Assembly (NCBI GenBank): GCA_006384855.1
Contig: VCJN01002412.1
Location: 105,787-169,786, forward strand
Source of the DNA: Tetraselmis striata
Lineage: Eukaryota > Chlorophyta > Chlorodendrophyceae > Chlorodendrales > Chlorodendraceae
Direction of reading: 5' to 3'
DNA length: 64,000 bases
The translations under genes and the position numbers were made by a program. This document shows positions 40,490-50,814 of this stretch, piece after piece. Every line of letters begins with the position of its first letter. Position 1 is the first letter of the stretch. A model generated the notes under the pieces. That model did no database searches. It was not told the origin of the DNA and was given only the letters and a program-made list of their open reading frames with translations.

Positions 40490-42399
40490 CCTATGCTGCT
40501 GACTTCGCGTGCGGGGAGGTGCCTGGCGGCTGGGGTAACGCGATGACCGCAGCTGCCCCTTGGCTCAGCAGATGCTACGTGGCAGTCTCTGCCCGCAGCA
40601 AGGTACTCGCAGCTGGGGTTGGGGGACGTTTGTCAGCCCACTAGCTAGAACCCGGAGTGGTGCAGAGCGTCGATGCCCTTATCTGAGCTGATGAACGGCA
40701 GTCTGTAGCAACTGTTGCTTGTAGTGTGCTTTGGTTGTGCCGTTGGTGGCAGCAGAGGTTTTTGTCACCTGGGTTGCCAGAACCAGCAGGTGACGCCGCC
40801 CGCGCGCCGAGGGAGGCGCGCGCCCCCGGCCGGTGCCGAGATGATCCGTTCCGCGCGCCATCCATGGGTGCCATCTACGGGCGGTAGCAACTAAAAGGAT
40901 TTAGTATAGTCGCTAGTACTTACATGAGCTAGATGCAAAAGGCGATAAGGAAACCACCCGAAAATGCAATAGGAAACGTCCACTACAGCAAGCGCGCGAT
41001 GGAAGCACCACCAAGAGGGTGCGGAATGAGCACGGGCAGACGCATCTGACTTGGCCGTCTTGCACTCCGGCAGAGAGAATGTATGCCGCCCAAGGTACCA
41101 TGCACGCAAGCACAATCTCGCTGCAACAACCCCTGCCGCGTGCGCGACATACACGTGATGGCGGAACTCGGCAGGTTGGCTGGTAACAAAGGTCCGAAGA
41201 GCCTAGACGGACTGACCACGAAGGAAGCATGCAATCGAGGCGAAAGGACCGCCAGGGAAGTTGCGCACAGCAAGCAACACCGCGAAGATGTAGACCGCCG
41301 TTAAAGCGGATTTTCGGAGGCCGCGGTCCCCAACCACAAAAGGGTAGTACCGGTGAACACCCTGCACTGGGGCGGAAGACGCCCTGTCCGATGCCAGCTT
41401 GTTGTGCTCCGCCTCGGTCGACGCGATCCCGCCCGGGGTGCACCAGCGGGGGTCGTTGCCCCAAGTGGAGGACATGCACGCGAAATCGATCATGTTATCG
41501 CACGCCCCCCCCCCCCCCCCCCCGCCCCCCCCATCCCGCCAGCGTCAAATATGACGGCCGCGAGCGGCCCGCTTGGCGCAGCCCTCTCGTCTCAAGGGTC
41601 AAGTCACCGTCTCCCGAGCGGTCCCGGTCGAGCACCGCCCCCGCTTCAATCGGCACGGAAGCCCACAGATTTTTCAAAGCGGTATGCATGCGGTGCTTGT
41701 AGTTCGCGACGAGGCATATGGGCAGATGATCCGCAACGAAATCCGTGGCGTTCCCGTTCGAGCTATCCGTAAAGCGAATCCATAAGGGGTCAATACCACA
41801 CGTGGGGCCTCAGCATGTGACAAGCGCGGAACCCTTGCGCGGGTGAAGGCCCAGCACCCGCGCAGCGGTGGCCGAATAACAAGCAGCATGGGAATCTTGC
41901 GGGCTGACTTGTGATCCGACTGGAACAGCGATAGGGAGCCCGGCCCGCACGCGTTGTACAAGCGCAGGGTATCAAGTCGCGAGGCCGCGGCACCCGTACG
42001 GTTGAAACCAAGAGCGAGGGTCCACGAAGTCACAGAAGCGAATCGCACGGCTGAGGTGGCGTTGGACAACCATGGTCGTATATTGATCATCGGAGGCAGC
42101 ACCCATACCCATACCCGAGGGCGGAGCATTAGTACCGCATGGGTGGGGTTCTAGTAGGGAAGGAGTTGCTACTGACGGAGGGGGTGCCGCTAATTCGCGG
42201 GTTGACGGTATCGTGAGAGCTACAAGAGCGCATGTAGTAACGGTAGTGGCAGAACTCGTACCACCGATAGGAAGCGATTGCTGGGCAGTAGAGGCGGCCT
42301 CACTAGTACCAACTCCATGGAGAGTGGCCGTACAAGGAGATGTGGTCACGCGCACTCCTCCGCTAGTGCTCGTACCCGTCCGGGCCGTAGTACCAGCCG
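40490..42399. other. Region upstream of the second recombinase element; unassigned open frames
   Basis: Several long open frames overlap on both strands (about 40913-42129) without recognised domains or splice context. A 19-base poly(C) run is at 41505-41523. The part from about 42180 may already belong to the gag-like ORF of the second element copy, since an open + frame (42213-42575) leads into it, but I could not align it to copy 1. Confidence 0.4.
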
Positions 42400-42439
42400 T
42401 TGAATCCGGTGCAGCGGTGGTCGTAGCAATACCGACCGT

Positions 42440-42893
42440 AAGTAACTCGAAGATATCGTGGGCGTGCCCGTACGTTGCGCGTGCACGCCGCACATCTGCT
42501 TGCGGTAACGTGGTCAAGCCCGTACAGTCTCGTATACGCGGCGCGTCTCGCGCGCCCATAGCAAAGCACTCGTAGCCACGGCCGACACCTCGGCGCGAAC
42601 CTTCGCTTTCGTCTAGCCTTCATGCAGAGGCTTTACGAGGTCAGGCGTGTGCACGGTGACCAAGGTGTTGTGGACGTACTGCGAGACCAACATTTTCAGC
42701 TTGCCGCCGAACATCTGGGCTCTGCGATTTTCGGGGACCTAGAAAGGACTACGAGCGCCGCGTCTTCGAGGCAACGGTTGCCATGAGCGCAAAAGCTACC
42801 GCTACTGCTCGGGTGGCGGCGGTGGCCCCAGGACGAGGGCGCGGACGTGGGCGTGGCAGCGGTTGCGGGCGTGGCCGCGAAGGTGAGCACGAG
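42440..42893 (+). pseudogene. Gag-like ORF of element copy 2 (frameshifted)
   Basis: It aligns with the first copy: FMQRLYEVRRVHGDQGVVDV against FLRRLNEVKSVHGDQGVLGV, and EHLGSAIFGDL in both. A frameshift at about 42740 leads into KDYERRVFEATVA and the RG tail (RGRGRGRGSGCGRGREGE), stopping at 42893. Confidence 0.7.
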
Positions 42894-43042
42894 TGACGGT
42901 GTGGGGCGCCTTTCGTCGGAGTTGCTGGCGCATTGCGAGGCCACCTTTTGGTGACCGCCGAACGGCGAACCCTAGCAGCTCAGCGGCGGGATGAGCGCCA
43001 TATGTCCGGACCGGACCCTCCCACCTTATTTAGACTTTATTT

Positions 43043-43612
43043 AGACCTTCCTCGGTGCGCCGCTTTTTACAGCTACAGCCGGATGCGGCTCAACCATTGG
43101 TACACTTGCAAATGGCGGCTCAACAATCCGCCTCCCGTAATATCTCATCGCTGCGTCCGTCGGTTGTTACACTGCGTGTTACAACTGTTTCGCAACGACC
43201 AAGCTTCGCGCGTGTACGTTACGCGCGTTACATGCGCTACGAGCGCGGCGGGCGCGTGGGGCGGCCCTCCTACACGAACCTTGCCCCGCAAACCCGTACT
43301 GGTGATGCTGCAATCCCGTCCAACAACTACCGGCCAACCGCCGAAAACCCAACCGCCGCCGCGAAATATTGTGATAAAATGAACCGGCGCAGTGTTACTC
43401 CGTCGGCCAAGCGCCGTACTTACGTAATTGACGAGCCCGAAGATGTCTCCCCTTGGGCTACTTCACTCCGGTCTCGTTTACATGAGGCGTTCGGCTGAGA
43501 CGAGCTAGGACAGCGGACCCTCGACCTACTATCCAGCTCCCTCACCGCGGAGACGCTCAGAAGCTACGCCGGCAGACTGTCTCAGTTTGCGGAGTTCTGC
43601 GTTACACGCAGC
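43043..43612 (+). pseudogene. Tyrosine recombinase N-terminal half, element copy 2
   Basis: One open frame (to 43498) carries the N-terminal extension and the start of the core-binding domain (SAKRRTYVIDEPEDVSPWAT). After a TGA it continues as ELGQRTLDLLSSSLTAETLR. The catalytic HxxR...Y region is deleted. Confidence 0.75.
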
Positions 43613-43733
43613 GCCCCCCCTTGACTCCGTTGTAACCTCCACCCTTTCACTCAACATTCCTTCCCATTTCGGCTCTTGTCCGTGTAAAACCCAGACTGCG
43701 CGACCTTTTTGGAAAACCCAGACTCAATTTTCA

Positions 43734-44344
43734 AATCAATCCATAATCGTACTGTGTAATAGTGTGTTACTATTTATGACGCTTATTTCGACAGCATAGA
43801 CATCATTTCGACAAAATAACATGGTTTGGGTCACACCCCCCTCCATTTTGAGCCCCCCCTCTGGTTTGCTTGCAATCATTTTCTAGTACGTTAGGTACTG
43901 CGGCACACTGTGTAATTCATTGTGACATGTGGCATACACTTCCAACAACAACGCGATGCACCATGCCTCTCCCCCATCCCAACTGCCTATGCGAAGCCAA
44001 TAACATGAGGACCGAGGCGGGGGTGGGAAAATTTTGAGATAACAAGCGTTGAGTAGTGCCCCGGCGACCTAGCAGAGGGCACCTGGCAGTGCTGCGGGCT
44101 TGGTGCGGCTGTTGTAGTGATGTTTTGGACACTAACTCTGTTGACAATCGTCCCGGCAACGCATGAGCGGCCGGGCGGTGCGCTGCGGCTGCGGTTCCAT
44201 CGTTCCATGTAATGATTTCGCAGCAAGTTCAGCGTGCAACATGCATCGCCGCTTGTTGCGTCGAGCTGTTGCCCCGCCAGCCCTTTGCACATGCCGACAG
44301 CATACCCACTGGGCGATGTCCCGGCGACGCAGCGACCGTGCGGT
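43734..44344. other. Spacer between element copy 2 and the satellite
   Basis: No gene recognised. Overlapping open frames on both strands at 43917-44410 show no motif. Confidence 0.4.
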
Positions 44345-46440
44345 GCTCTGCGGCGACGGTTTCAGCACTGGTTTCGGAGCATTTTTTGGAGCTGCGTTGT
44401 TCCCGGTGAGCATTCCGTGTGTGCCCCCCCCCCCCCCCCCAACTGTTTACGTGTACTGATACGTAGTCATATATATAGTCTAGCGATCCCCAGCGCGATT
44501 TTGCGTACTTTTAGGTTGGTGGTGTACATGCACTGCCATATTGTGCGGTAAACACTGCGGCGTACGGAGCGGCACCAAATATATACTCGGATAGAAATCG
44601 CCACGTTTCGGGCTGCAAATCATACCATGTGCTGGCTATATATATAGTCCACTGTGCCACCATGATTTGAGATGGAATTCTAGCCACCATACTGGCCAGC
44701 GTCCGGGCGTTGCGGCGACGGTTTCAGCACTGGTTTCGGGGCATTTGTTGGAGCTGCGTTGTTCCCGGCGAGCATTCCGTGTGTGGGGGGCCTAGCCCCC
44801 CCCCCCCCCCCCCCCCCCCAACTGTTTGTATGTACTCATATGTAGTCATATATATAGTCTAGCGATCACTAGCGCAAGAACAGATTCTGCGCACTTTTGG
44901 GTTGGTGGGTTACATGCACTGCCATATTGTGCGGTAAACTCTGCGGCGTACGCTATGAAGCGGCAGCAATATATACTCGGATAGCAATCGCCACGGTTCG
45001 AGCTGCAAATCATACCATGTGCTGGCTATATATATAGTCCACTGTGCCACCATGATTTGAGCTGGAATAGCCACCATATTGGCCAGCGTCCGGGCGTTGC
45101 GGCGACGGTTTCAGAACTGGTTTCGGGGCATTTGTTGGAGCTGCGTTGTTCCCGGCGAGCATCCCGTGTGTGCCCCCCCCCCCCCCCCAACTGTTTGTAT
45201 GTACTCATATGTAGTCATATATATAGTCTAGCGATCACCAGCGCGATAACATATTCTGCGTACTTTTGGGTTGGTGGGTTATATGCACCGCCATATTGTG
45301 TGGTAAACACTGCGGTGTACGGTATGGAGCGGCAACAACTATGTATACTCGGATAGCAATCGCCACGGTTCGAGCTGCAAATCATACGATGTGCTGGCTA
45401 TATATATTCCATTATGCCAACATTATTTGAGCTGGAATAGCCACCATATTGGCCAGCATCCGGGCGTTGCGGCGACGGCTTCAGCACTGGTTTCGGAGCA
45501 TTTGTTGGAGCTGCGATGTTCCCGGCGAGCATCCCGTGTGTGCCCGCCCCCCCCCCCCCCCACCAAACTGTTTGTATGTACTCATATGTAGTCATCCAGC
45601 GAAGCGTCGATTTTTCGGCGGTGAGCTTTATTGCCGTACGGGTATACCCGTATATATAGTGCAGCGGATCAGGCCTATAGGTCCATGACTAAAGCGCTTA
45701 TCTACTGGAATGTACTACTAAGTGCTATAATCCACCCACCCGCCCACCCACCCGCCCACGGTCCTTAATTACACAGCCGTCCGATTACGATCTCACGGTT
45801 GGGAGGCTATGAGTACTGGTACTCGCTACTCGCTGCTGGTAATGGAAAAAAACTATGGTACTTCAAAGCGTTGGCAATGCGAACGCTCGCTGCTGGTATT
45901 GGTACTCGCTACTCGCTGCTGGTACTGCTGGTATTGGTACTGGTACTCGCTACTCGCTGCTGGTAATGGAAAAAAAACTCGGGTACTTCAAAGCGCTGGC
46001 AATGCAAACGCTCGCTGCTGGTAGCGACTACTTCAAAGCGATGGCAATGCAATTCATGGAATTGTAGGCCAGTGATATAGAACCCCTTCTTTTAAAATTT
46101 TCTGAAAAATCGACGCATCGCTGATTCAACTGTCAAGTTACTTCATATATATAGTCTAGCGATCACCAGCGCGAGAACAAATTATGCGCACTTTTGGGTT
46201 GATGGTGGTATAAATGCATTGCCATACTGTGCGGTAAACACTGCGGTGTACACTACGGAGCGGCAGCAAATGTATATTCGAACAGCAATCGCCACGGTTC
46301 GAGCTGCAAGTCATACCATGTGTTGGCTATATGTAATCCCCTATGCCACCATGATTTGATCTGGCGGGATAGCCACCATATCGGCCAGCATCCGGGCGTT
46401 GCCGTGAGATTTCAGTGCGATAGTTGGTTTCGGAGCAGCA
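44345..46440. repeat. Satellite array, unit about 370 bp, with internal poly(C)
   Basis: Units begin with CGGCGACGGTTTCAGCACTG or a close variant at about 44351, 44713, 45100 and 45470 (spacings 362, 387 and 370). Each unit has a poly(C) run after GTGTGTG, then CATATATATAGTCTAGCGAT, CATTGCCATATTGTGCGGTAA-type and CGAGCTGCAAATCATACCAT-type words. The fourth unit is interrupted after its poly(C) by about 550 bp of other sequence (45590-46140), after which the unit resumes and decays at about 46440. Poly(C) length differs between units. Confidence 0.9.
45810..46070. repeat. Minisatellite of TACTCGCTACTCGCTGCTGG-type units
   Basis: A tandemly duplicated block of about 120 bp within the interruption of the satellite array. 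It has the words GGTACTCGCTACTCGCTGCT (three times), TACTTCAAAGCG (three times) and GGCAATGCAA/GGCAATGCGA. Confidence 0.85.
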
Positions 46441-46799
46441 GCAGCCCATCGGCAGGATATCAAGACATGCCTACTACTCTACAGGTATAGTAGGTCGCTA
46501 GTAAATCCGGACCGTTCTTTCCACAAACCGCATTAGCAAGTGAATCCGGTAGCGCGGCGGCGGTGGCGCGGAGATTGAGAGACCACAATATGAGAAAGAT
46601 GGATCTGCGTGTGCAATGCAGTAGCCAGACAATGATGGTGATGTTCATCAACATGTTAAACGCACAGTAGCACAGGGCAGCCTGGTGTGAAAATTGTGCA
46701 CACTGGTCTGCACCAGTGTGCATGGTCCACACCCTGTCTCTACCTATTACATGTGCTACAATGTCTACGGCTGACATTGGCAAACGATACAATAGTACA

Positions 46800-49700
46800 A
46801 AGCGCCTCCAGTGGCCGACTCCGCGGGCGCAGCCGCGGTGGCGGCTGATGCCGCCGACGCTGCCGCTGACGCCGTCGGGGCTGTCGCTTTCTATTGCGGG
46901 TGCCCGCCTCGCATGCGCTCCAGTGCTTGCTTGGCCGGCTGCTTGTCCACGTTCTTGAGCTTATGCTGGCCGTTGGGCTTGAACTTGGGTAAAATGTGCT
47001 TCAGCCCATCTGCCTCGCATGCATCGATGTGATAAAACATTTGTCAGTGACACGCAATACAATTGCAGCCAGCAACAACGAAAAGGGCAGGCTGTACCTC
47101 GCAGATGAGCAACACAACATGATAGACGTTCTCCATGTCTTTGTGGCGCCGTCTGGCTCCAGACAGTTGCCCAGCACAGTGCACGCACATGTCCGGGTTG
47201 AACCACGCCACCGACTTCTTCTGGTGGGTGTAGTACTCCCACGCACCTTGGACTCGCATGTCTAGGCATCATCATGAACGAAGGTGTCGCGAAAGGGGTG
47301 ATCCTGTGGCAAGGGCTGCTTGCCACAGATAAAGGAAGGGGGGGCGAAGCAATCATGCAAAGCATGACTGGCTCTCTTTTGCTACTCCTTGCTAGCCGCC
47401 GACTTGGGGTCCTCCGGAGTAACGGTCTCCGCAGCGGGAGGCACCATCTTGGACAACGGCTGGGAGAATATGCAGCGAGGCTTGCCACAGTCCGTCTCAT
47501 GGCATACCAAGACACCGCGCAACTTTGAGGGGCGGGTGAGCGATAGACAACACCTTCTTGTGGGGGTGGATCAGCACCATGTTGCTGAGGGCGTTGCCTG
47601 ACAGTGCCTCGCGGGCTGCGCTGCTTGTGCAACCTCCGCTGTTGGTGCTGGATGGTGGTGGGCGGCCACGGCCACGGCTAGCTGCGGGGCGCGGCGCCGG
47701 CTAGCCCACGTCCACGGCCACGGCCACGGCCCGCAGCATGTTTTGCGTGCTCTGCGATCTTGGGCGGCTGGTGCTCATTGGCGGGCACTCCGTGATGGAA
47801 GGCCTCCTCCAATGTCATGTATTGGAACTCCTTCGTGCCGAGGCTGAACAATACAAGAGCAAAATCAACTGCACGGCTTACCTTGGCCTTGTCATCCATG
47901 ACAACAGCAACACCAAGTCTAACCTGCTGTGGCTGCTTGTCCAGCATAGTGGCAACACCCCGTACACTTTCATGTACTTGAATAGGGCTGCACAATATAG
48001 TGCGCGTTGATGCTCTTATACCTATGCGTCCTCTGCTAGACTGCATGCTGCGGGTCAAGCCTCCCTGCGGCCATGCCCACATATATATACACATTTCAAT
48101 ACAACATCTCACATGCAACATTGCACAACATGCTAGGCACACCATGCACACAAATTGACCTGTGAATGCCAAGGCCCTTGTGGCCAGGATGTTCTTTGGG
48201 CAGAACTGCAGCTCCACCCGTGCATGGGACGGGACGCTGGTGCCAGCCTCCTCTAAGCCGCCGTGCTCTTCCTTCAGGGCCTTCATAACCTTGTCCACCA
48301 TGGCCCTGATGGAAATATTGAATGTAGCGTGTTCTGAACCGCAAAGGCACATCAAACATGTCAATATCTGCATGATGCCAAGTCAACATGGTGTATTAAG
48401 CATGATAACTAGGCCAAGCAGGGCAGCAACGACTTACCGTGCCTTCGATCATCCACACGCTTGTGCTCCTCGAGCTGGGCAGCCAACTTTGTCCAAAAAA
48501 CGTCGAAGTCCGTGGAACCAGGCTCACCGTTCAGCTTTCTCAGGTCAAAGATTATGTTAGGGTCGTCAGCAAATAGGGCGTAGCTAGCCAGGCTAGGCGC
48601 CTCATCATTGCCACCGAAGGGTAGCTTCCCTCCGATGCGGTACTCGAACACAGCTATGCTGCCTTGCTAGACATGAACGACAGCTTCAGCACGTTCGCGT
48701 AGTACGCTTGCTTCGTTGCTTGGCTATATTGCACCTCGATTGTATCCCTCATTCTGTTGCTCAGCTGGTTCAACTTGTTCACCATGTCCACCCCACCCTC
48801 GGCGGGCACGCGAGGGGGTACCTTCCTGATATGGTGCAGCGCGAGCCCAACTCGGCTTTCCCCATACCGCCAAGCCCAACACATGAACGGGTTGGACAAC
48901 CCCTTTCTCATAGCCTCGAGGAACTCGGTCACGTTTATCGGGTTGTACAAGTCGGCTTGCTCGAGCAACGCGTCTATGCGGGCGAGACGGGGTGGTTGCT
49001 TGTGCGAGCGCGCCTCGAAGAGGTTCATGCTCAAGGGGGTTTCGACATAAGGGGCAGGAAGGTTGTGCGCAGCTGCCTACTATCAACTTGCGGGAACACT
49101 CGGTTGCGATAGCCCTCGGTTGATTGCCACACAGCCCACAGGCGGGGATCATCCACTTCCCTCGGAGGGCTTACTTGCCTCTCATAGCGAACGCATCCTC
49201 GAACGACAGCACGGCGGAACGCACGCGTGTCTCGATCTGCTCACCCCTATTCCCTTTCTCCTTTCTGCCAAAGAATTGCTCGAGTTTGGTGTGCGGCGGG
49301 GGGGAACTTAGTCGGCGGGGAAGTCGATGTGTCAGTAAGCTACAACTACGGGTAGTCGGCTTCGACCCTATATAAAAACCGTATACGAGGGGTTGGGCGA
49401 CGGTTAGGGCGCATGGCCACTTGCATGCGTTCGATGTGTCTTGGAAGGCCCTCCACACAACGCCGGTGGGCTGGAATATTCCGGCCGTAAAGACTATCAT
49501 GAACGGGACACCGTGGGTGGCCACCTCGGCGGCTGTCCACCCAACCTGAAACTTCTGGAAGTAGTCAAGCAAATCGTTGTATAGCCGGTGCTCAGCGGTC
49601 ATTTTCTTGAAGTTGCGCCGAGGGGGCAAGCACAACACGTCGGGACTCTGCGTAGCATAAATTAGCCTATCGAACGCGTTGACAAGGTTTCCACGGCGAG

Positions 49701-50044
49701 GCTTTTCTGGTTCTTTGATGAGAACCTTGAAGATGAACGTGTCAGCTAGGAGGGATATGCCGTTACTCGACCGCGTGTAGTAGCGTCACATCTGTGCACT
49801 CCATCGTGCCCGTCCCCAGCCGCTGCTTCTTCGACCGGCTATGGCAAGGCGAGACGTGCACCGAGTGCTGCTGCAACAACACCTTAAGCGAAATCTCCTT
49901 TACCTTGCTGGCGTCCTCTAGCGTGGGCAACATAGTTGCCCCGCCCGGGGCAGCTGTGACTGCAGCCTTCAACAGTTGCATGCAATCGTTGTTGCCCACC
50001 CATTCTTGGCTCTTGAGGAGCAGCTTGTATGTAGAGATCTCCAC
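46800..50044 (-). pseudogene. Large decayed coding unit, probably of a mobile element
   Basis: A long minus-strand protein signal spread over several frames. In order it includes LKSQEWVGNNDCMQLLKAAV, FDRLIYATQSPDVLCLPPRR, ARIDALLEQADLYNPINVTE, STDFDVFWTKLAAQLEEHKR, VPSHARVELQFCPKN, CAALFKYMKVYGVL, VRLGVAVVMDDKAKV, an RG tail (GRGRGRGRGLAG) and Cys/His-rich pieces near the end (CHETDCGKPRC; WFNPDMCVHCAGQ). Stops and frameshifts break it repeatedly, although a plausible intron (donor GTAAGT near 48437, acceptor CATGCAG) is still visible. The layout recalls large repeated genes of uncertain, transposon-like nature seen in algae and some animals, but I cannot name the family from sequence alone. 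A small basic piece (NGQHKLKNVDKQPAKQALER) closes it near 46900. Confidence 0.55.
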
Positions 50045-50814
50045 CCAAGGACTTTATCGTTCCACCTAACGGAAACGCGGAGCCTGTGCATGGGAACCGG
50101 TCGTGACGACGACGCCATGGTGGTGCGCAGGCGCTAGTGTGTGAGAGTTGGCGGCCAACATAGGTTGCGGGCGGGCGCTGGAAGTGTGATGAGGAGTGGT
50201 CGTCAGTCGATATCAGGCAGCTGAAAGGTAGCTAGGTTTGCATGCGGGCCCCCCCCTCCCTTTCCACGGATGACCTATGCCAGGTCATTTCGTCGGAGTG
50301 GCCTTCCTGCTGGAAGGCTGGAAGGCTGGGCAAGCACGGTGGCAGCAGCGGCGGCGGCGCAGGATAAGGACAAACGGGAGGTGTACATGGGGCGGTGGAA
50401 GGCTGTATACTGCTTAACGTACTAATTACAAAACTTTCGCAATTTACAAAACAACCCCCCCCCCCCCCCCCCCCCCCCCCCTTTCCACGGATGACCTAAA
50501 CCAGGTCATTTCGTCCGAATGGCCTTACTGCTTCTCCACTGCCTGTCGTCTCATTTTGAATCCTATGACAACGATCATTATTCGTACCAGAGTCCTGCTC
50601 TCGCGCGCCGCTCCGCGTGCGCAAGTATGTACGCGCAATACCCGAGGATACAGCAAGACCATTAAAACTTAGGATTATCTTACTTTTATTAGAATCGGCG
50701 GTACCTGCCGCGCTCGCATTCGACGACGCCCATCCACCAGCGGCCCACTCAGCCGCGCCCGTTGCTGCGTTTCACAACTGTCTTCTCCCTTGTCGCGGAG
50801 CCGTAGTGTCTGCC
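50045..50814. other. Spacer with a duplicated 50-bp motif upstream of the DUF4336-like gene
   Basis: It contains the direct repeat pair at about 50260-50310 and 50482-50535, the second directly after a 27-base poly(C) run (50455-50481). It also contains the presumed promoter of the downstream gene. An in-frame ATG at 50617 would extend that gene. Confidence 0.5.
50260..50535. repeat. Direct repeat pair with internal ATGACCT...AGGTCAT inverted repeat
   Basis: Both copies read CTTTCCACGGATGACCTA, three variable bases, CAGGTCATTTCGTC, then a diverged GGCCTT.CTGC. Each contains the 7-bp inverted repeat ATGACCT/AGGTCAT, and each follows a C-rich run. Confidence 0.8.

Larger units (their letters stand above)
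42400..43733 (+). mobile_element. Second, truncated copy of the RT-less tyrosine-recombinase element
   Basis: Opposite orientation to the 16.4-19.6 kb copy. It contains the gag-like C-terminus (to 42893), then the recombinase N-terminal half (43043 to about 43604). After that a deletion removes the catalytic half, B1 and most of A2; only GTTACACGCAGCGC of A2 remains at about 43601. The outer end follows: ATTTCGGCTC, then GACCTTTTTGG, ending CCCAGACTCAATTTTC near 43733. The left terminus was not found. Confidence 0.75.

Noticed and set aside
40913-42129. Several overlapping open frames that might be another recombinase or transposase
   Set aside because: I could not find catalytic motifs or similarity to either element copy. 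Described as unassigned sequence.
44345-46440. Evenly spaced repeats considered as a CRISPR-like array
   Set aside because: The units are about 370 bp tandem satellite copies with no short-repeat/unique-spacer pattern, and the genome is eukaryotic.
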